Shown: in pieces, positions 1-8,556 of the stretch
Numbering within the stretch: position 1 is the first letter of the stretch
How the letters are laid out: every line of letters starts with the position of its first letter
Source of the DNA: Palsa-1392 sp963819975
Lineage (GTDB): Bacteria; Verrucomicrobiota; Verrucomicrobiia; Chthoniobacterales; UBA10450
Assembly: GCA_963819975.1 (NCBI GenBank)
Contig: CAWFYE010000003.1
Coordinates: 62,001-126,000, forward strand
DNA: 64,000 nt
Direction: 5' to 3'
Made by a program: the position numbers and the translations under genes
The notes under the pieces: model-generated
Database searches by the model: none
What the model was told of the DNA's origin: nothing
The model's input: the letters and a program-made list of their open reading frames with translations, nothing else

Positions 1-362
1 AGAGCGGCTCGGTGGCGGCTGCACGCTGCGTGCGGATGGAGTTGGGCGAACCGGACACGAAAGGCCGCCGCAAACCGCGCGAGATTGCGGGCTCCGAATT
101 CGACGTCCCGGTCGATGTCGTGCTGGTGGCTTTCGGATTCGATCCGGTCCCGATCTTCGCCGCCGGCAACTCGGACCACATCGAAGTAAACTCATGGGGA
201 GGGGTGGTCGTCGATGCCAACCAAATGACCAGCGTCTCCGGCATCTTCGCGGGTGGCGATCTGGTGCTCGGCCCCGACCTCGTCGTGCGGGCGGTGCGCG
301 ACAGCCGCAAAGCGGCAGCCGGCATTCACCAATATCTCTCGTCGCAGAAAGCGTGTCGTTAG
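1..362 (+). CDS. C-terminal part of a glutamate synthase small-subunit-like FAD/NAD(P) oxidoreductase (cut by window edge)
   Basis: The open frame runs in from the left edge and ends at a TAG. It gives about 120 residues that match the C-terminal end of GltD-type flavoproteins. The visible pieces are VDVVLVAFGFDP, then GIFAGGDLVLGPDLVVRAV and a final RKAAAGIHQYL. In this family the 'GIFAGGD' segment contacts FAD and the 'KAAAxIhxYL' tail closes the protein. Such subunits pass electrons from NAD(P)H to a partner, for example the glutamate synthase large subunit or a ferredoxin-type module. The N-terminal iron-sulfur part and the first nucleotide-binding fold lie outside the window, so the exact partner cannot be told. 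The stop codon lies inside a TCGTTAGGC motif. Confidence 0.75.
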   Translation, partial: SGSVAAARCVRMELGEPDTKGRRKPREIAGSEFDVPVDVVLVAFGFDPVPIFAAGNSDHIEVNSWGGVVVDANQMTSVSGIFAGGDLVLGPDLVVRAVRDSRKAAAGIHQYLSSQKACR

Positions 363-372
363 GCCGAAGCGA

Positions 373-975
373 CTACGGATAGAGCCATTGCTTTTGCCAA
401 CCCTCGGCGACGCGCGTGTAGAGCGTCCGTTCGTGGCGGCGAAACGGCATTTGCTTCCAGAACTCGATCTGCTCCGGCACGACGCGGAAGCCGGACCAGA
501 AGGGCGGACGCGGCACTTCACCGACCCCGAAACGGATCACTGCTTTTGCCACTTCGGTTTCGAGCTCGAAATAGCCGCGCATCGGCTGCGATTGTTTGGA
601 GGCCCAGGCGCCGATCTGGCTCAGGCGCGGTCGGGTCGCGAAGTAGGCGTCGGCTTCTTCGTCGCTCACGCGTTCCGCGCGACCGCGGATGCGGACCTGC
701 TTGTCGAGTTTGTCCCAGTAAAAACAGAGCGCGACTCGCGGATCGTGCTGCAGCGCGTTTGCCTTGGCGCTCCCGAGGTTTGTGTAGAAAACGAACCCGC
801 GTTCATCCACGCCTTTGAGCAGAACCATGCGCGCATCGGGTCGGCCGCTTTCATCCACAGTCGCGAGCGACATCGCGGTCGGTTCTTTCATCTCCGCGCC
901 AATCGCTTCCTCGAACCAGGCTTTGAAAAGTGCGATCGGATCGCCACCGGGCCGCGCTTCGATGAGCTCAGACAT
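373..975 (-). CDS. pdxH: Pyridoxamine/pyridoxine 5'-phosphate oxidase
   Basis: This FMN enzyme oxidises pyridoxamine or pyridoxine phosphate to pyridoxal phosphate, the last step of vitamin B6 synthesis and salvage. The 200-residue product has the usual family length. It shows the FMN-binding stretch MSLATVDESGRPDARMVLLKG, KQVRIRGRAERVS, IGAWASKQSQPM and FWSGFRVVPEQIEFW, and it ends in the typical WLYP. I chose the ATG at 975 (MSELIEA) because the longer frame upstream adds 18 residues unlike the family and lies inside the preceding gene. It overlaps the 3' end of the transketolase-like gene by 8 bp, so the two are probably cotranscribed. The window also carries pdxJ at 58.8 kb, so B6 synthesis by the DXP-dependent route is likely. 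Confidence 0.95.
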   Translation of the reverse strand: MSELIEARPGGDPIALFKAWFEEAIGAEMKEPTAMSLATVDESGRPDARMVLLKGVDERGFVFYTNLGSAKANALQHDPRVALCFYWDKLDKQVRIRGRAERVSDEEADAYFATRPRLSQIGAWASKQSQPMRGYFELETEVAKAVIRFGVGEVPRPPFWSGFRVVPEQIEFWKQMPFRRHERTLYTRVAEGWQKQWLYP

Positions 976-3385
976 GATTGCTCCGGCCGCGGACGTAAGC
1001 GCGGATTGCTTCGAACTGCCCGGCGCCATCCAGCCCCGCTTCCTTCATCACCGCCGCGCCGGAGCCACTCCCGAGGAAGTGGCCGTTGCGGAAGGGATGG
1101 AGCGAATGCTCGCGGCCGTATTCGCTGCGCACCCAGCGCGTCATGGTCGCAATGGTGAAATCGGTAATGCCCATCGCTTCCTGTTGATGCGCTTGCGGGA
1201 AAATATTTTCCCGCTCGGTCGGCGGGAGCATGTCGAACAGTTCGGTCGAAGTCACGACGTAGACGTTCAGGCCCAGACCCGCGTTGTGGATCAAGGGCAA
1301 GGTCTCGGTCACGAACGCGTTCGTTACGCCCGTACCTTGAAGAACAATCGTGCCCTGCGACCGACCGCGCGCGGAGCGCAAACGATAGACGCCTTGCGCG
1401 GCGAGCGCTGCCGGAGGCAAACCGAGCGCGGCGCGATCCAGCACCATCTCCGCCGGCCGCGTCACAAACGGTGCGATAATCGCCGGCCGTTTCGCGAGCG
1501 CGGCGGAAACAAGGAACCAGATTTCCTGCGGATCCCACGGCGTGAGCGTGATCATGGTGCCGAGCGGGAAATTATCCTGCAGGAGTTGCAGCGGCTGCGG
1601 ATCGGCGTGGGTTGGGCCGTCTTCGCCGGTTTTCAAACCCGCATGCGCGCAGATGAGGAAGAAGGGGCGGTAAGCGCCGCCTTCCGACGTCACGCGCGCC
1701 TGGTTGCCAATCGCGTGCAATCGGGCCGCGATATGTCCGAGCGGCGCACTGAATGCACCGTAGGACGAGCCGGCCCCGATGTGCGAGCCAAAGGCCGAGA
1801 TGCCCGACAACATCGCCATGATGGCATCCTCGCAGATCCCGCCGATGGCGAGTTGCCGCGCTCGCGGATTCGTTAGGCGATTGTAGAACCCCGGCGGAAA
1901 ATTCTCGCCCGCTTTGCTGATGCTGGTCGATCCGAGCAGGTCGGCCGCCGCGATGACGAAGCCGCCATTGGTGACTCGATTGTAGTAATTGAGAACACGG
2001 CCGAGCTCGTCGCGCAGGGTCGCTTTGGTGCGAAACCTGGGCGCGAGTTCCTTCGGCGCGCGGCCGTTCATGTCCGCGGCTGCTTGGTAGGCGAGATCGA
2101 TCCGCGGCGCATCGGCGCGCGGTCGGCGGTCGAGGGCGTTCAGGCGATTTTGCGCGGTGCGCAATTGCGCGGCCATTGATTCAACGGTCGAGCGGCGACT
2201 CTCGAGCGCCTGCCTGACGAGCTCGAGCGTTTGCCAGTAGCAACCTTCGAGCACGACCGTGTTCGTTCCGCAGTTGCATTTTTGCGCGCCGTCGCAGCGC
2301 GGAATCGCGATCTCATCCTTCGGAAAGAGCGGCGCGACCGCGGCGAAGAACGGGGCCGAGCAAAGCCCGTGACCGGCTCCATGCGAGGCGCGTCCCTCGA
2401 TGCCATAGCGCCAGCCTTTGATCGTGCGATAAACGATCGCCGTCGGCTGACCGTTGTGCAGGTCGAGCGCGAGACGTTGCGCGGTCGTGATCTGTTGCCA
2501 GTCGAACCCGTCCGGCACGTAGACTACGTTCCAGTCGTGCAGGTAAGCCAGCTCGGCCGGGGTCCATTGCACATATTCGCCCGGCGTTTCGCCATCGCGA
2601 CAGACCTGGTTGGAATCGATCGAGGCCTGGTTCCAATCCACGTGCAGGATGATGTTACCGAGCGAGGCGGTGCCCGCCGCCGCCAGCGCCTCGCTCACGC
2701 GTCCGGGCGTCATCCCCCCTTCGCCTTCAATCACGTGGACCCGCGGCGCGTTCTCGCCGTAGAGATCGGCCGCGCCCCAGGCGAGGCCGAACGACGCCGG
2801 CAAGCCAACACCGGAGGCGCCGGTCGAAAGCCTGACGAATGGAGTCGCCGGTGTCGGATGTCCATCGAGCGCCTTGGCGTGGAACTTCCTAAAGAGGGGC
2901 GTGTCGGCCGCTGGATTACGCCGGAATCCGAGCAGGTCCTCGAGCCGGAACTGGAATCTCTCCTGCATCGCCAACAACTCCGGTGCGCCGATACGCGCAA
3001 TCTCGTTCCGTAAGGCCCACAGCGCGTAAAGACCGAGCGCCTTGTGCCCGGCGGCGTAGGAGATGAGATCAGCGTCGCGGCGCTGTGGGCGCGCAAGGTC
3101 GTAATCCATCACGTCGAAGAGCAGCCGTTGCACAATACGGCCAGATGAAATCGAGCCGCCCGGATGACCGGAGAGCGGCGCGTAATTGTACATCAGGGCG
3201 CAAAGCGTGCGGTAAAAGAGGTCGAACGTTTCGCAGACCTCGAGCGCCGCTTCATCGAGCGGCTCGCCTTCCTCGGCGAGGCGATCGGCCGCGTTGATGT
3301 AGACTCCGCGTCGCGGTCCAAACGAGATGGTCGACTTTTCCGAGCGTGTTGGAGTGGTAGGACGAGAGACGAGTTCTGTTAACAT
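968..3385 (-). CDS. Large transketolase-family thiamine-diphosphate enzyme
   Basis: The 805-residue protein carries the full transketolase fold. An N-terminal pyrophosphate-binding domain has GHPGGS at about residue 73, a GHKALGLYALW helix, and a GEGGMTPGR...DWNQASID metal/diphosphate motif. A central pyrimidine-binding domain has GGICEDAIMAM, and TGEDGPTH precedes the C-terminal domain. Classical transketolases are about 650-700 residues. This one is longer and has a cysteine-rich insert (CDGAQKCNCG) near residue 350. It should move two-carbon ketol units or act on a related 2-keto substrate, but the exact substrate cannot be read from sequence. A strong Shine-Dalgarno AGGAGGG sits about 10 bases before the ATG at 3385. 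It is followed by overlapping pdxH. Confidence 0.8.
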   Translation of the reverse strand: MLTELVSRPTTPTRSEKSTISFGPRRGVYINAADRLAEEGEPLDEAALEVCETFDLFYRTLCALMYNYAPLSGHPGGSISSGRIVQRLLFDVMDYDLARPQRRDADLISYAAGHKALGLYALWALRNEIARIGAPELLAMQERFQFRLEDLLGFRRNPAADTPLFRKFHAKALDGHPTPATPFVRLSTGASGVGLPASFGLAWGAADLYGENAPRVHVIEGEGGMTPGRVSEALAAAGTASLGNIILHVDWNQASIDSNQVCRDGETPGEYVQWTPAELAYLHDWNVVYVPDGFDWQQITTAQRLALDLHNGQPTAIVYRTIKGWRYGIEGRASHGAGHGLCSAPFFAAVAPLFPKDEIAIPRCDGAQKCNCGTNTVVLEGCYWQTLELVRQALESRRSTVESMAAQLRTAQNRLNALDRRPRADAPRIDLAYQAAADMNGRAPKELAPRFRTKATLRDELGRVLNYYNRVTNGGFVIAAADLLGSTSISKAGENFPPGFYNRLTNPRARQLAIGGICEDAIMAMLSGISAFGSHIGAGSSYGAFSAPLGHIAARLHAIGNQARVTSEGGAYRPFFLICAHAGLKTGEDGPTHADPQPLQLLQDNFPLGTMITLTPWDPQEIWFLVSAALAKRPAIIAPFVTRPAEMVLDRAALGLPPAALAAQGVYRLRSARGRSQGTIVLQGTGVTNAFVTETLPLIHNAGLGLNVYVVTSTELFDMLPPTERENIFPQAHQQEAMGITDFTIATMTRWVRSEYGREHSLHPFRNGHFLGSGSGAAVMKEAGLDGAGQFEAIRAYVRGRSNHV

Positions 3386-3593
3386 AAGTATGTGCCCTCC
3401 TGGATGCAGTGAGAGGTTATGGCCGCGATCGCGGTTTCCATTTGTATCTGCTTAGTCCGCCGCGCCAAATCGCTCCACACGACTCTTGTCAAAGACGAGG
3501 CATTTCTTGCGCTCGCGAAACCGCTCCTGAGAAATAGAGAACGAAAGAATCGTTAAGCGACGATCGCCAACTCGGCGGCCGCGGGAAGATATG

Positions 3594-3665
3594 GTAGCCG
3601 GGATCGCTGATTCCGGCGCATGTCAGACTGACGACCAGATAGCCGGGATCAGCGACCCCGGCTAC
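3594..3665. repeat. Pair of REP-like TAGCCGGGATC hairpin repeats
   Basis: Two copies of a short palindromic unit lie in the spacer between the transketolase-like gene and the aldo/keto reductase. Copy one (3594-3617) begins GTAGCCGGGATC and ends ATTCCGGC. Copy two (3640-3665) begins TAGCCGGGATC and ends ACCCCGGCTAC, so that TAGCCGGG pairs with CCCGGCTA (3657-3664). Such intergenic GC-rich hairpins are typical of dispersed REP-type elements. No third copy was seen in the window. Confidence 0.6.
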
Positions 3666-3673
3666 AGCCCACG

Positions 3674-4828
3674 CTAACTTGCGGCGTCCGCTGAATGCAT
3701 CGCATTCGCCAGGTCGCGCGCCGGATCCATCTTCCAGCGCTCGGCGACCGCTTCCAGTTCGGAGTTGACCTCCCAGCGATCGGGAAGGGGATCGCCAGTA
3801 TGCTCGGCGCTCCCACCCTTCAGGCTCATGCAATTGGTGTTGTCGCCGATTTCGGCTATCTGCGCGCATTCGTTAGGCGTGAGCGTTATCTCCGGGAGCG
3901 TGGCGAGTTCTTCAACCTTGGTCTCGATGCGCTTGGCGTTCGCGCCCGGTTCCTGGATCAACGTCGGGACGACGCTCTGCACCGGAGCGTGCTGGAGGTT
4001 CCAGATGCAGGCGAGTTGCAGCATCGTGAGGCCGTGTCCCTCGGCGATTGCGCGCATCCGCTCGATTTTCTCCGCGCCCGCCTCCACCCAACCGGCGGGG
4101 CGAAAGGTACGATGATCGCGCGGCGCGAATTGATGACCCGGTTTCACATCGTCGTGGAAAAGTCCGCCGTAATCGACGACCCGCGTGACAATCTTCGTCC
4201 CGGTCTTATCGGCCGCCGGCAGCGCGAGACTGCCCGGCCACGGCTCAAGCGGGTTCAGGATGATCATCGCCCAGTCGATCAATCCCTGGAACCGCTCCAG
4301 ACAGAGAATGAGATCGAGAGTGAAGCCGTTTGCCGGACCGGGAGCGACCCCGAGCTGACTCGTTAGGCCAGCGTCCTTCAGTTTTTCCATCCCCTTCCAG
4401 ACGGCGTCGCTCGTGTAGCCGGTTTGATCGGGATTATGAAGGAGGAGGAGATCGAACCGATCGGCACGGCAGCGCTCGAGCGATTTTTCCGCCGCCGAGC
4501 GGAGATAGCTCGCATAGTCGGCCGGTTTGCGCAGGGTCGCGCTCGTGAAACGGGGGAAACCTTTCGCACCGTCGCGCTGCCCCTCGTAGAAGTCGTGCCC
4601 GACTGCCCCGACCAGGCAGTAGCTGTCGCGGGCAATGCCGTCCAGCGCACGCCCGAGAAGAGCGTCGGCCTCGCCAACGCCGTAAACATCGGCCGTGAAA
4701 AAGGTGCGGATTCCCTTGTCGTAAGCGCGCTGGATGAGAGCAATGAATCGGTCGTCATCCAGCGGTTCACCAAAGTGCATAAAACGTCCCGCACTCCACA
4801 TTCCAAAAACGGTTCTTGTCAGTTGCAT
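3674..4828 (-). CDS. Aldo/keto reductase family protein (copy A)
   Basis: The 384-residue protein has the aldo/keto reductase barrel. FFTADVYGVGEADALLGRAL gives the Asp/Tyr part of the active site near residues 44-48. DLLLLHNPDQTGYT provides the catalytic-type His near residue 130, and the C-terminal half has the usual QLACIWNLQHAPVQSVVPT cofactor-binding region. Members use NAD(P)H to reduce carbonyl groups, and some are catabolic oxidoreductases. The substrate is unknown. A second copy at 13220-14353 is almost identical along its whole length, apart from the last about 25 residues. Two REP-like hairpins lie just downstream. The product has no signal peptide and should be cytoplasmic. Confidence 0.85.
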   Translation of the reverse strand: MQLTRTVFGMWSAGRFMHFGEPLDDDRFIALIQRAYDKGIRTFFTADVYGVGEADALLGRALDGIARDSYCLVGAVGHDFYEGQRDGAKGFPRFTSATLRKPADYASYLRSAAEKSLERCRADRFDLLLLHNPDQTGYTSDAVWKGMEKLKDAGLTSQLGVAPGPANGFTLDLILCLERFQGLIDWAMIILNPLEPWPGSLALPAADKTGTKIVTRVVDYGGLFHDDVKPGHQFAPRDHRTFRPAGWVEAGAEKIERMRAIAEGHGLTMLQLACIWNLQHAPVQSVVPTLIQEPGANAKRIETKVEELATLPEITLTPNECAQIAEIGDNTNCMSLKGGSAEHTGDPLPDRWEVNSELEAVAERWKMDPARDLANAMHSADAAS

Positions 4829-4952
4829 CGGCGTAAGATCGTAAAACTATCTAATCATGATACTCCAAGCGCGCGCCGTATAAACCCGGAGCCCGGCTGA
4901 TGGCGCAACCGTGGCCGCTCGACTTTTGAATGCGCGCCAAGGATAATCGGCC

Positions 4953-5411
4953 ATGCTGCAAAATCTCTATCCGCATCTGCTTGCTTTTCATGGGTTGCTT
5001 CGCTGGGTGGCTCTCGCTGCCGCGGTCGCTGCGATTTGGGTCGCGCTCTCCGGTTGGGGCGGGACGAAACCGGCGGGGAAAAGTCTGCGACTCGCAAGCG
5101 TGATCTTTGTCATTGTCATGGACATCCAATTGCTCATCGGGCTGGTTCTCTTTTTCGGCGCCAGCCCGATCACACGCGCGGCGATGGCCGATTTCGGCGC
5201 GGCGATGAAGGAACACGAGTCCCGCTTCTTTACCATGGAGCACACGCTGCTCATGCTCCTGGCGATAATCTGCGCGCATGTCGGCGCTGCGTTGTCGCGC
5301 AAAGGTCGCACTGACGTGGCGAAATACCGCGGAGCGGCTATCGCCTATGTTTTGTCGTTGCTCCTGATGCTCGGCGGTATCCCGTGGTGGCGACCGTTGC
5401 TGCGGTTCTGA
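4953..5411 (+). CDS. Four-helix integral membrane protein of unknown function
   Basis: The 152-residue protein has four predicted membrane helices: WVALAAAVAAIWVAL, LASVIFVIVMDIQLLIGLVLFF, TLLMLLAIICAHVGAAL and GAAIAYVLSLLLMLGGIPWW. Conserved-looking histidines lie at the start (LLAFHGLLRW), before helix 3 (FFTMEHTLLM) and inside it (CAHVG). Similar small proteins are common in Bacteroidetes and are sometimes labelled 'cytochrome b-like', but no heme function is proven and I do not assign one. It stands alone, divergent from the aldo/keto reductase and convergent with the M28 peptidase, with only 15 bases between stops. Confidence 0.7.
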   Translation: MLQNLYPHLLAFHGLLRWVALAAAVAAIWVALSGWGGTKPAGKSLRLASVIFVIVMDIQLLIGLVLFFGASPITRAAMADFGAAMKEHESRFFTMEHTLLMLLAIICAHVGAALSRKGRTDVAKYRGAAIAYVLSLLLMLGGIPWWRPLLRF

Positions 5412-5426
5412 GCAACGCGGCCAGCT

Positions 5427-8342
5427 CTACTTTCGTGCTTCCGGCGTGACGGTGAGGGTAACGCGCTGGCCGTTGCGTTCGACGATCATTTTCACCGGCT
5501 TCCCGATTTTCACGGCGTCGAGCGCATAGGTGTAGTCGTAGATATTGGCAATCTTCTGGCCGGCAAATTCGACGATGATGTCGCCGCCTTGCAGGCCCGC
5601 TTTTTCCGCCGGGCCGCCGGCGCGGACACCGCTCAATTTCACTCCTTTCACCTCGGTCGTGTAATCCGGGATCGTGCCGAGATAAGTGCGGAGGGTTTCG
5701 CGTCCGCCGCCGCCGACCGGACCGGTGCGCTCCACTTTCGCGAGGTCGGGGCGCTCCGTGGTTTGCGCGAGATCGAAGACGATCTGGTCCCCAAACTTCG
5801 CGATGCGTTCGAGGCCATCGTAATTCACCTTGTCCGCGGTATCGGTTGGCCGGTGATAATCTTCATGTGCGCCGGTGAAGAAGTTCAGGGCCGGGACATT
5901 CTTGCTGTAGAGGCTGGTCGTGTCGGTCGGGAGATAAGGGTCGTCCTGCAGGGTGAGATTGAAACCGGCGGCGACATTGCGCTTCTCGAGCATCCGGCGC
6001 CAGACGTGGGATGAGCCGACTCCCTGCACGGTGAGTTTGTTATCGCGCAACCGGCCGACCATGTCGGAGTTGACGTAAGCGACAATTTTGTTCAACGGCA
6101 CCGGCGGATGCTCACAAAAGGCGGCCGAGCCGATGAGCCCGATCTCTTCGCCCGACCAGGCAGCGAAGATCACGCCACGCTTGAATTTTTCCGGGTGCTC
6201 GGCCCGCTCTTTCGCGAGCGCGCCGGCAAGCTCCATCACCCAGGCGACCCCGGACGCGTTGTCGTCGGCGCCGGGATGAATTTTGTTTTCCTCGCCCGCG
6301 TGATCGAGCGAGCTGGTTCCGCCATGCCCGAGGTGATCGTAATGCGCCCCGACAAGAACGTATTCGTCGCTCCCTCCGGGTCCCGCCGGCAAATAGCCGA
6401 CAATGTCCCGGTCGGTTTTCTTAATGTGCTCGACGCCGCATTTGAGTTTCGCTTTCACCTTGGGCAAAACGAAACCGTGTTCGGTGTGCGGATTTTCAGT
6501 GTCGAGCGCGGTCTGGAGTTGCTTCAGGGTTTTGCCACCTGGCGCGAGAAGGGTCTCGACCGTTTTCCCGCTGATCGAAGCAGCGACAATGCCGCTGCCG
6601 GCAGCCGTGCCGTCGTTCGTTAGAGGAAGAAGTTCGCCGGCGTTCGGCGAGTTGGGTCCGGTGACTACGAGGACGGCTTTCGCCCCGCGTTCGCGCGCCA
6701 GCATGGCTTTGTAGCGCAGGCCGGCATAACGATTGAGGTGCGCGCGTCGCGTCGGCTCCACGCCTTCCGGTACGTAGCGGAGGAGAAGCACGACCTTCTC
6801 CTTCACGTCGAGGCCGTCATAGGAATTGTAGGGCTCGCCGCCGTTTCCTTCCGGCACCACGAGGCCGTAGCCCGCGAACACGATCTCGCCCTGCGCGCTT
6901 CCATTTTCACTGAAAGCCAACGGCCGGAAATCCTGGTCGAGCTTGGTGTTCTCGTTCGGCTTTCCGTTAATCGTGATTTCGAAGTGCGTTTTGTCCGGCA
7001 GGACGCGTTCGCCGGAGGTGAATTCGAAGGGCAATGCGTAATCCTTGCCGAAGGATTTGAGTCCCGTTTTTTGAAAATAATCCGCCAGCCAATTACCGGC
7101 AGCCTGTGCGCCCGCCGTGCCGGTCATCCGGCCGTCGCGTTTTGCGTCGGCCAGCCATTCGACCTCGTGCTCCAGATCTGACTTCGTGATCGCGGGCGAG
7201 AAGGCGGCCGATGCCTCGCCATTTTCGCTCCCGCGCGCCGGCGCCTGCGCGATTGCTTTTTGCGCGGCGGCGTCATTCCAATCGGCCAGGAAAAGCTGCG
7301 CCTTGCCGTCGCTCGTGCGTCCGCTCGTCCAGCAAAGCTTTTTCCCGTCCGGCGAAAAGACGGGCAGACCGTCGAAGCCGTTCGTGTAGGTGACGCGCAC
7401 CGGTTCATGCGTGCCGGCGGCGTCGACCATAAATAGCTCAAAGTTTTCGAACCCGAATTTGTTCGAAGTAAAAATGATATATTTGCCGCTTGGATGATAG
7501 TACGGCGCCCACGACATCGACTTGAAATCCGTCAGGCGCTTTTTATCGGTGCCGTCCGTTTTCATCGTCCAGATGTCGGCGATCGCGCCGTTCTCCTCGA
7601 AATGTCGCCAGACGATGCGCTGACCGTCGGGCGAGAAAAAGGGCCCCCCGTCGTAACCGGGCTCGTTCGTTAGGCGCCGCACCTTGGAACCGTCGGCGTT
7701 CATGATGTAGAGGTCGCCGAACCACGACGGGTCCTTCTGGTAACGATGGCGCTGTTCGGGTGAAAGTTTATCGACCGGAAAGGCAGCGCGCAGCGAGCAG
7801 AACACGATCTGTTTCCCATCTGGCGAGAACGATCCCTCCGCGTCGTAGCCGGGCGACCGGGTGAGATTCTCCGGGTCGGTCCCGTCTTCCCTGGCGGAAT
7901 AGATGTCGAAGTTTTCGTCGTAGTCCCAGGAGTATCGGCGCGATTTGCCGCTCGCGCGAAAATCCAGCTCCGCTTTTTGTTTCGCGACCGCTTCGGGGTC
8001 GCCGTGGGTCGATGCGAAAATGACGCGATCGGTTCCCGGCTGAAAGAAGGAGCAGGTCGTTTTGCCCGTGCCCGGCGAAACACGCCGCGTATCGCCCGTT
8101 TGGAAATCAAGCGTGTAGATCTGGTAAAAGGGATTCCCCGGCTCGCGTTCGCTTTGAAAGATCAGTTTGTTGCCGTCGGGCGAGAAATAGCCTTCGCCGC
8201 TGCGCCGGCCTTCGAGAATCAACTGGCGGGTGTTACCGAGGAAGCGTGCCTCCTGGGCGGTCTCATCAGCCGCAAAGATTGGGACCGCAGCCAGAGCCAG
8301 CGCAAAAACCGAAAGCCAACGCTTGAGATTTCTTACCACCAT
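5427..8342 (-). CDS. Secreted M28-family metallopeptidase with TolB-like propeller, PA and PDZ domains
   Basis: A 971-residue exported protein with a signal peptide ending near AVPIFAA (about residue 25). Residues about 45-350 contain repeated PD40/TolB motifs (YFSPDGNKLIF, SFSPDGKQIVF, FFSPDGQRIVW, VFSPDGKKLCW), which form a beta-propeller. A PA-type insert follows around 500-590. The M28 zinc-aminopeptidase core follows, with metal ligands in GAHYDHLG (about 666), HPGADDNASG (about 690), SGEEIGLIG (about 731) and the later GAHEDYHRPTD. The last 85 residues form a PDZ domain (AEKAGLQGGDIIVEFAGQKI). It probably digests peptides in the periplasm or outside the cell. The combination of propeller and peptidase in one chain is known but not common. 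A 214-base spacer separates it from divergent nifJ, and I see no other feature in that spacer. Confidence 0.88.
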   Translation of the reverse strand: MVVRNLKRWLSVFALALAAVPIFAADETAQEARFLGNTRQLILEGRRSGEGYFSPDGNKLIFQSEREPGNPFYQIYTLDFQTGDTRRVSPGTGKTTCSFFQPGTDRVIFASTHGDPEAVAKQKAELDFRASGKSRRYSWDYDENFDIYSAREDGTDPENLTRSPGYDAEGSFSPDGKQIVFCSLRAAFPVDKLSPEQRHRYQKDPSWFGDLYIMNADGSKVRRLTNEPGYDGGPFFSPDGQRIVWRHFEENGAIADIWTMKTDGTDKKRLTDFKSMSWAPYYHPSGKYIIFTSNKFGFENFELFMVDAAGTHEPVRVTYTNGFDGLPVFSPDGKKLCWTSGRTSDGKAQLFLADWNDAAAQKAIAQAPARGSENGEASAAFSPAITKSDLEHEVEWLADAKRDGRMTGTAGAQAAGNWLADYFQKTGLKSFGKDYALPFEFTSGERVLPDKTHFEITINGKPNENTKLDQDFRPLAFSENGSAQGEIVFAGYGLVVPEGNGGEPYNSYDGLDVKEKVVLLLRYVPEGVEPTRRAHLNRYAGLRYKAMLARERGAKAVLVVTGPNSPNAGELLPLTNDGTAAGSGIVAASISGKTVETLLAPGGKTLKQLQTALDTENPHTEHGFVLPKVKAKLKCGVEHIKKTDRDIVGYLPAGPGGSDEYVLVGAHYDHLGHGGTSSLDHAGEENKIHPGADDNASGVAWVMELAGALAKERAEHPEKFKRGVIFAAWSGEEIGLIGSAAFCEHPPVPLNKIVAYVNSDMVGRLRDNKLTVQGVGSSHVWRRMLEKRNVAAGFNLTLQDDPYLPTDTTSLYSKNVPALNFFTGAHEDYHRPTDTADKVNYDGLERIAKFGDQIVFDLAQTTERPDLAKVERTGPVGGGGRETLRTYLGTIPDYTTEVKGVKLSGVRAGGPAEKAGLQGGDIIVEFAGQKIANIYDYTYALDAVKIGKPVKMIVERNGQRVTLTVTPEARK

Positions 8343-8556
8343 TTAAGCTCGAGCATCCACGAAATTGCCGTGCGATTCAATCGAACTCACCTTTCGTGGG
8401 TGATCAAAACGGCCTGGTCTTTCCCAAGACATGCGCGGCTCGTTGCCCTTGATCATGGCCGTCTGGCGCAATCAGCGTTGAAGCGCAAGAACTGCACAGC
8501 AAAAACCAAGCGACGAGCATCACTCTCGGCCCGCAGAGGCTATCCTTATCGCAAGA

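Noticed and set aside
8343..8556. Spacer between the M28 peptidase and nifJ as a site for a riboswitch or small RNA
   Set aside because: I found no conserved fold, strong terminator or reading frame there; it probably holds only the two divergent promoters.
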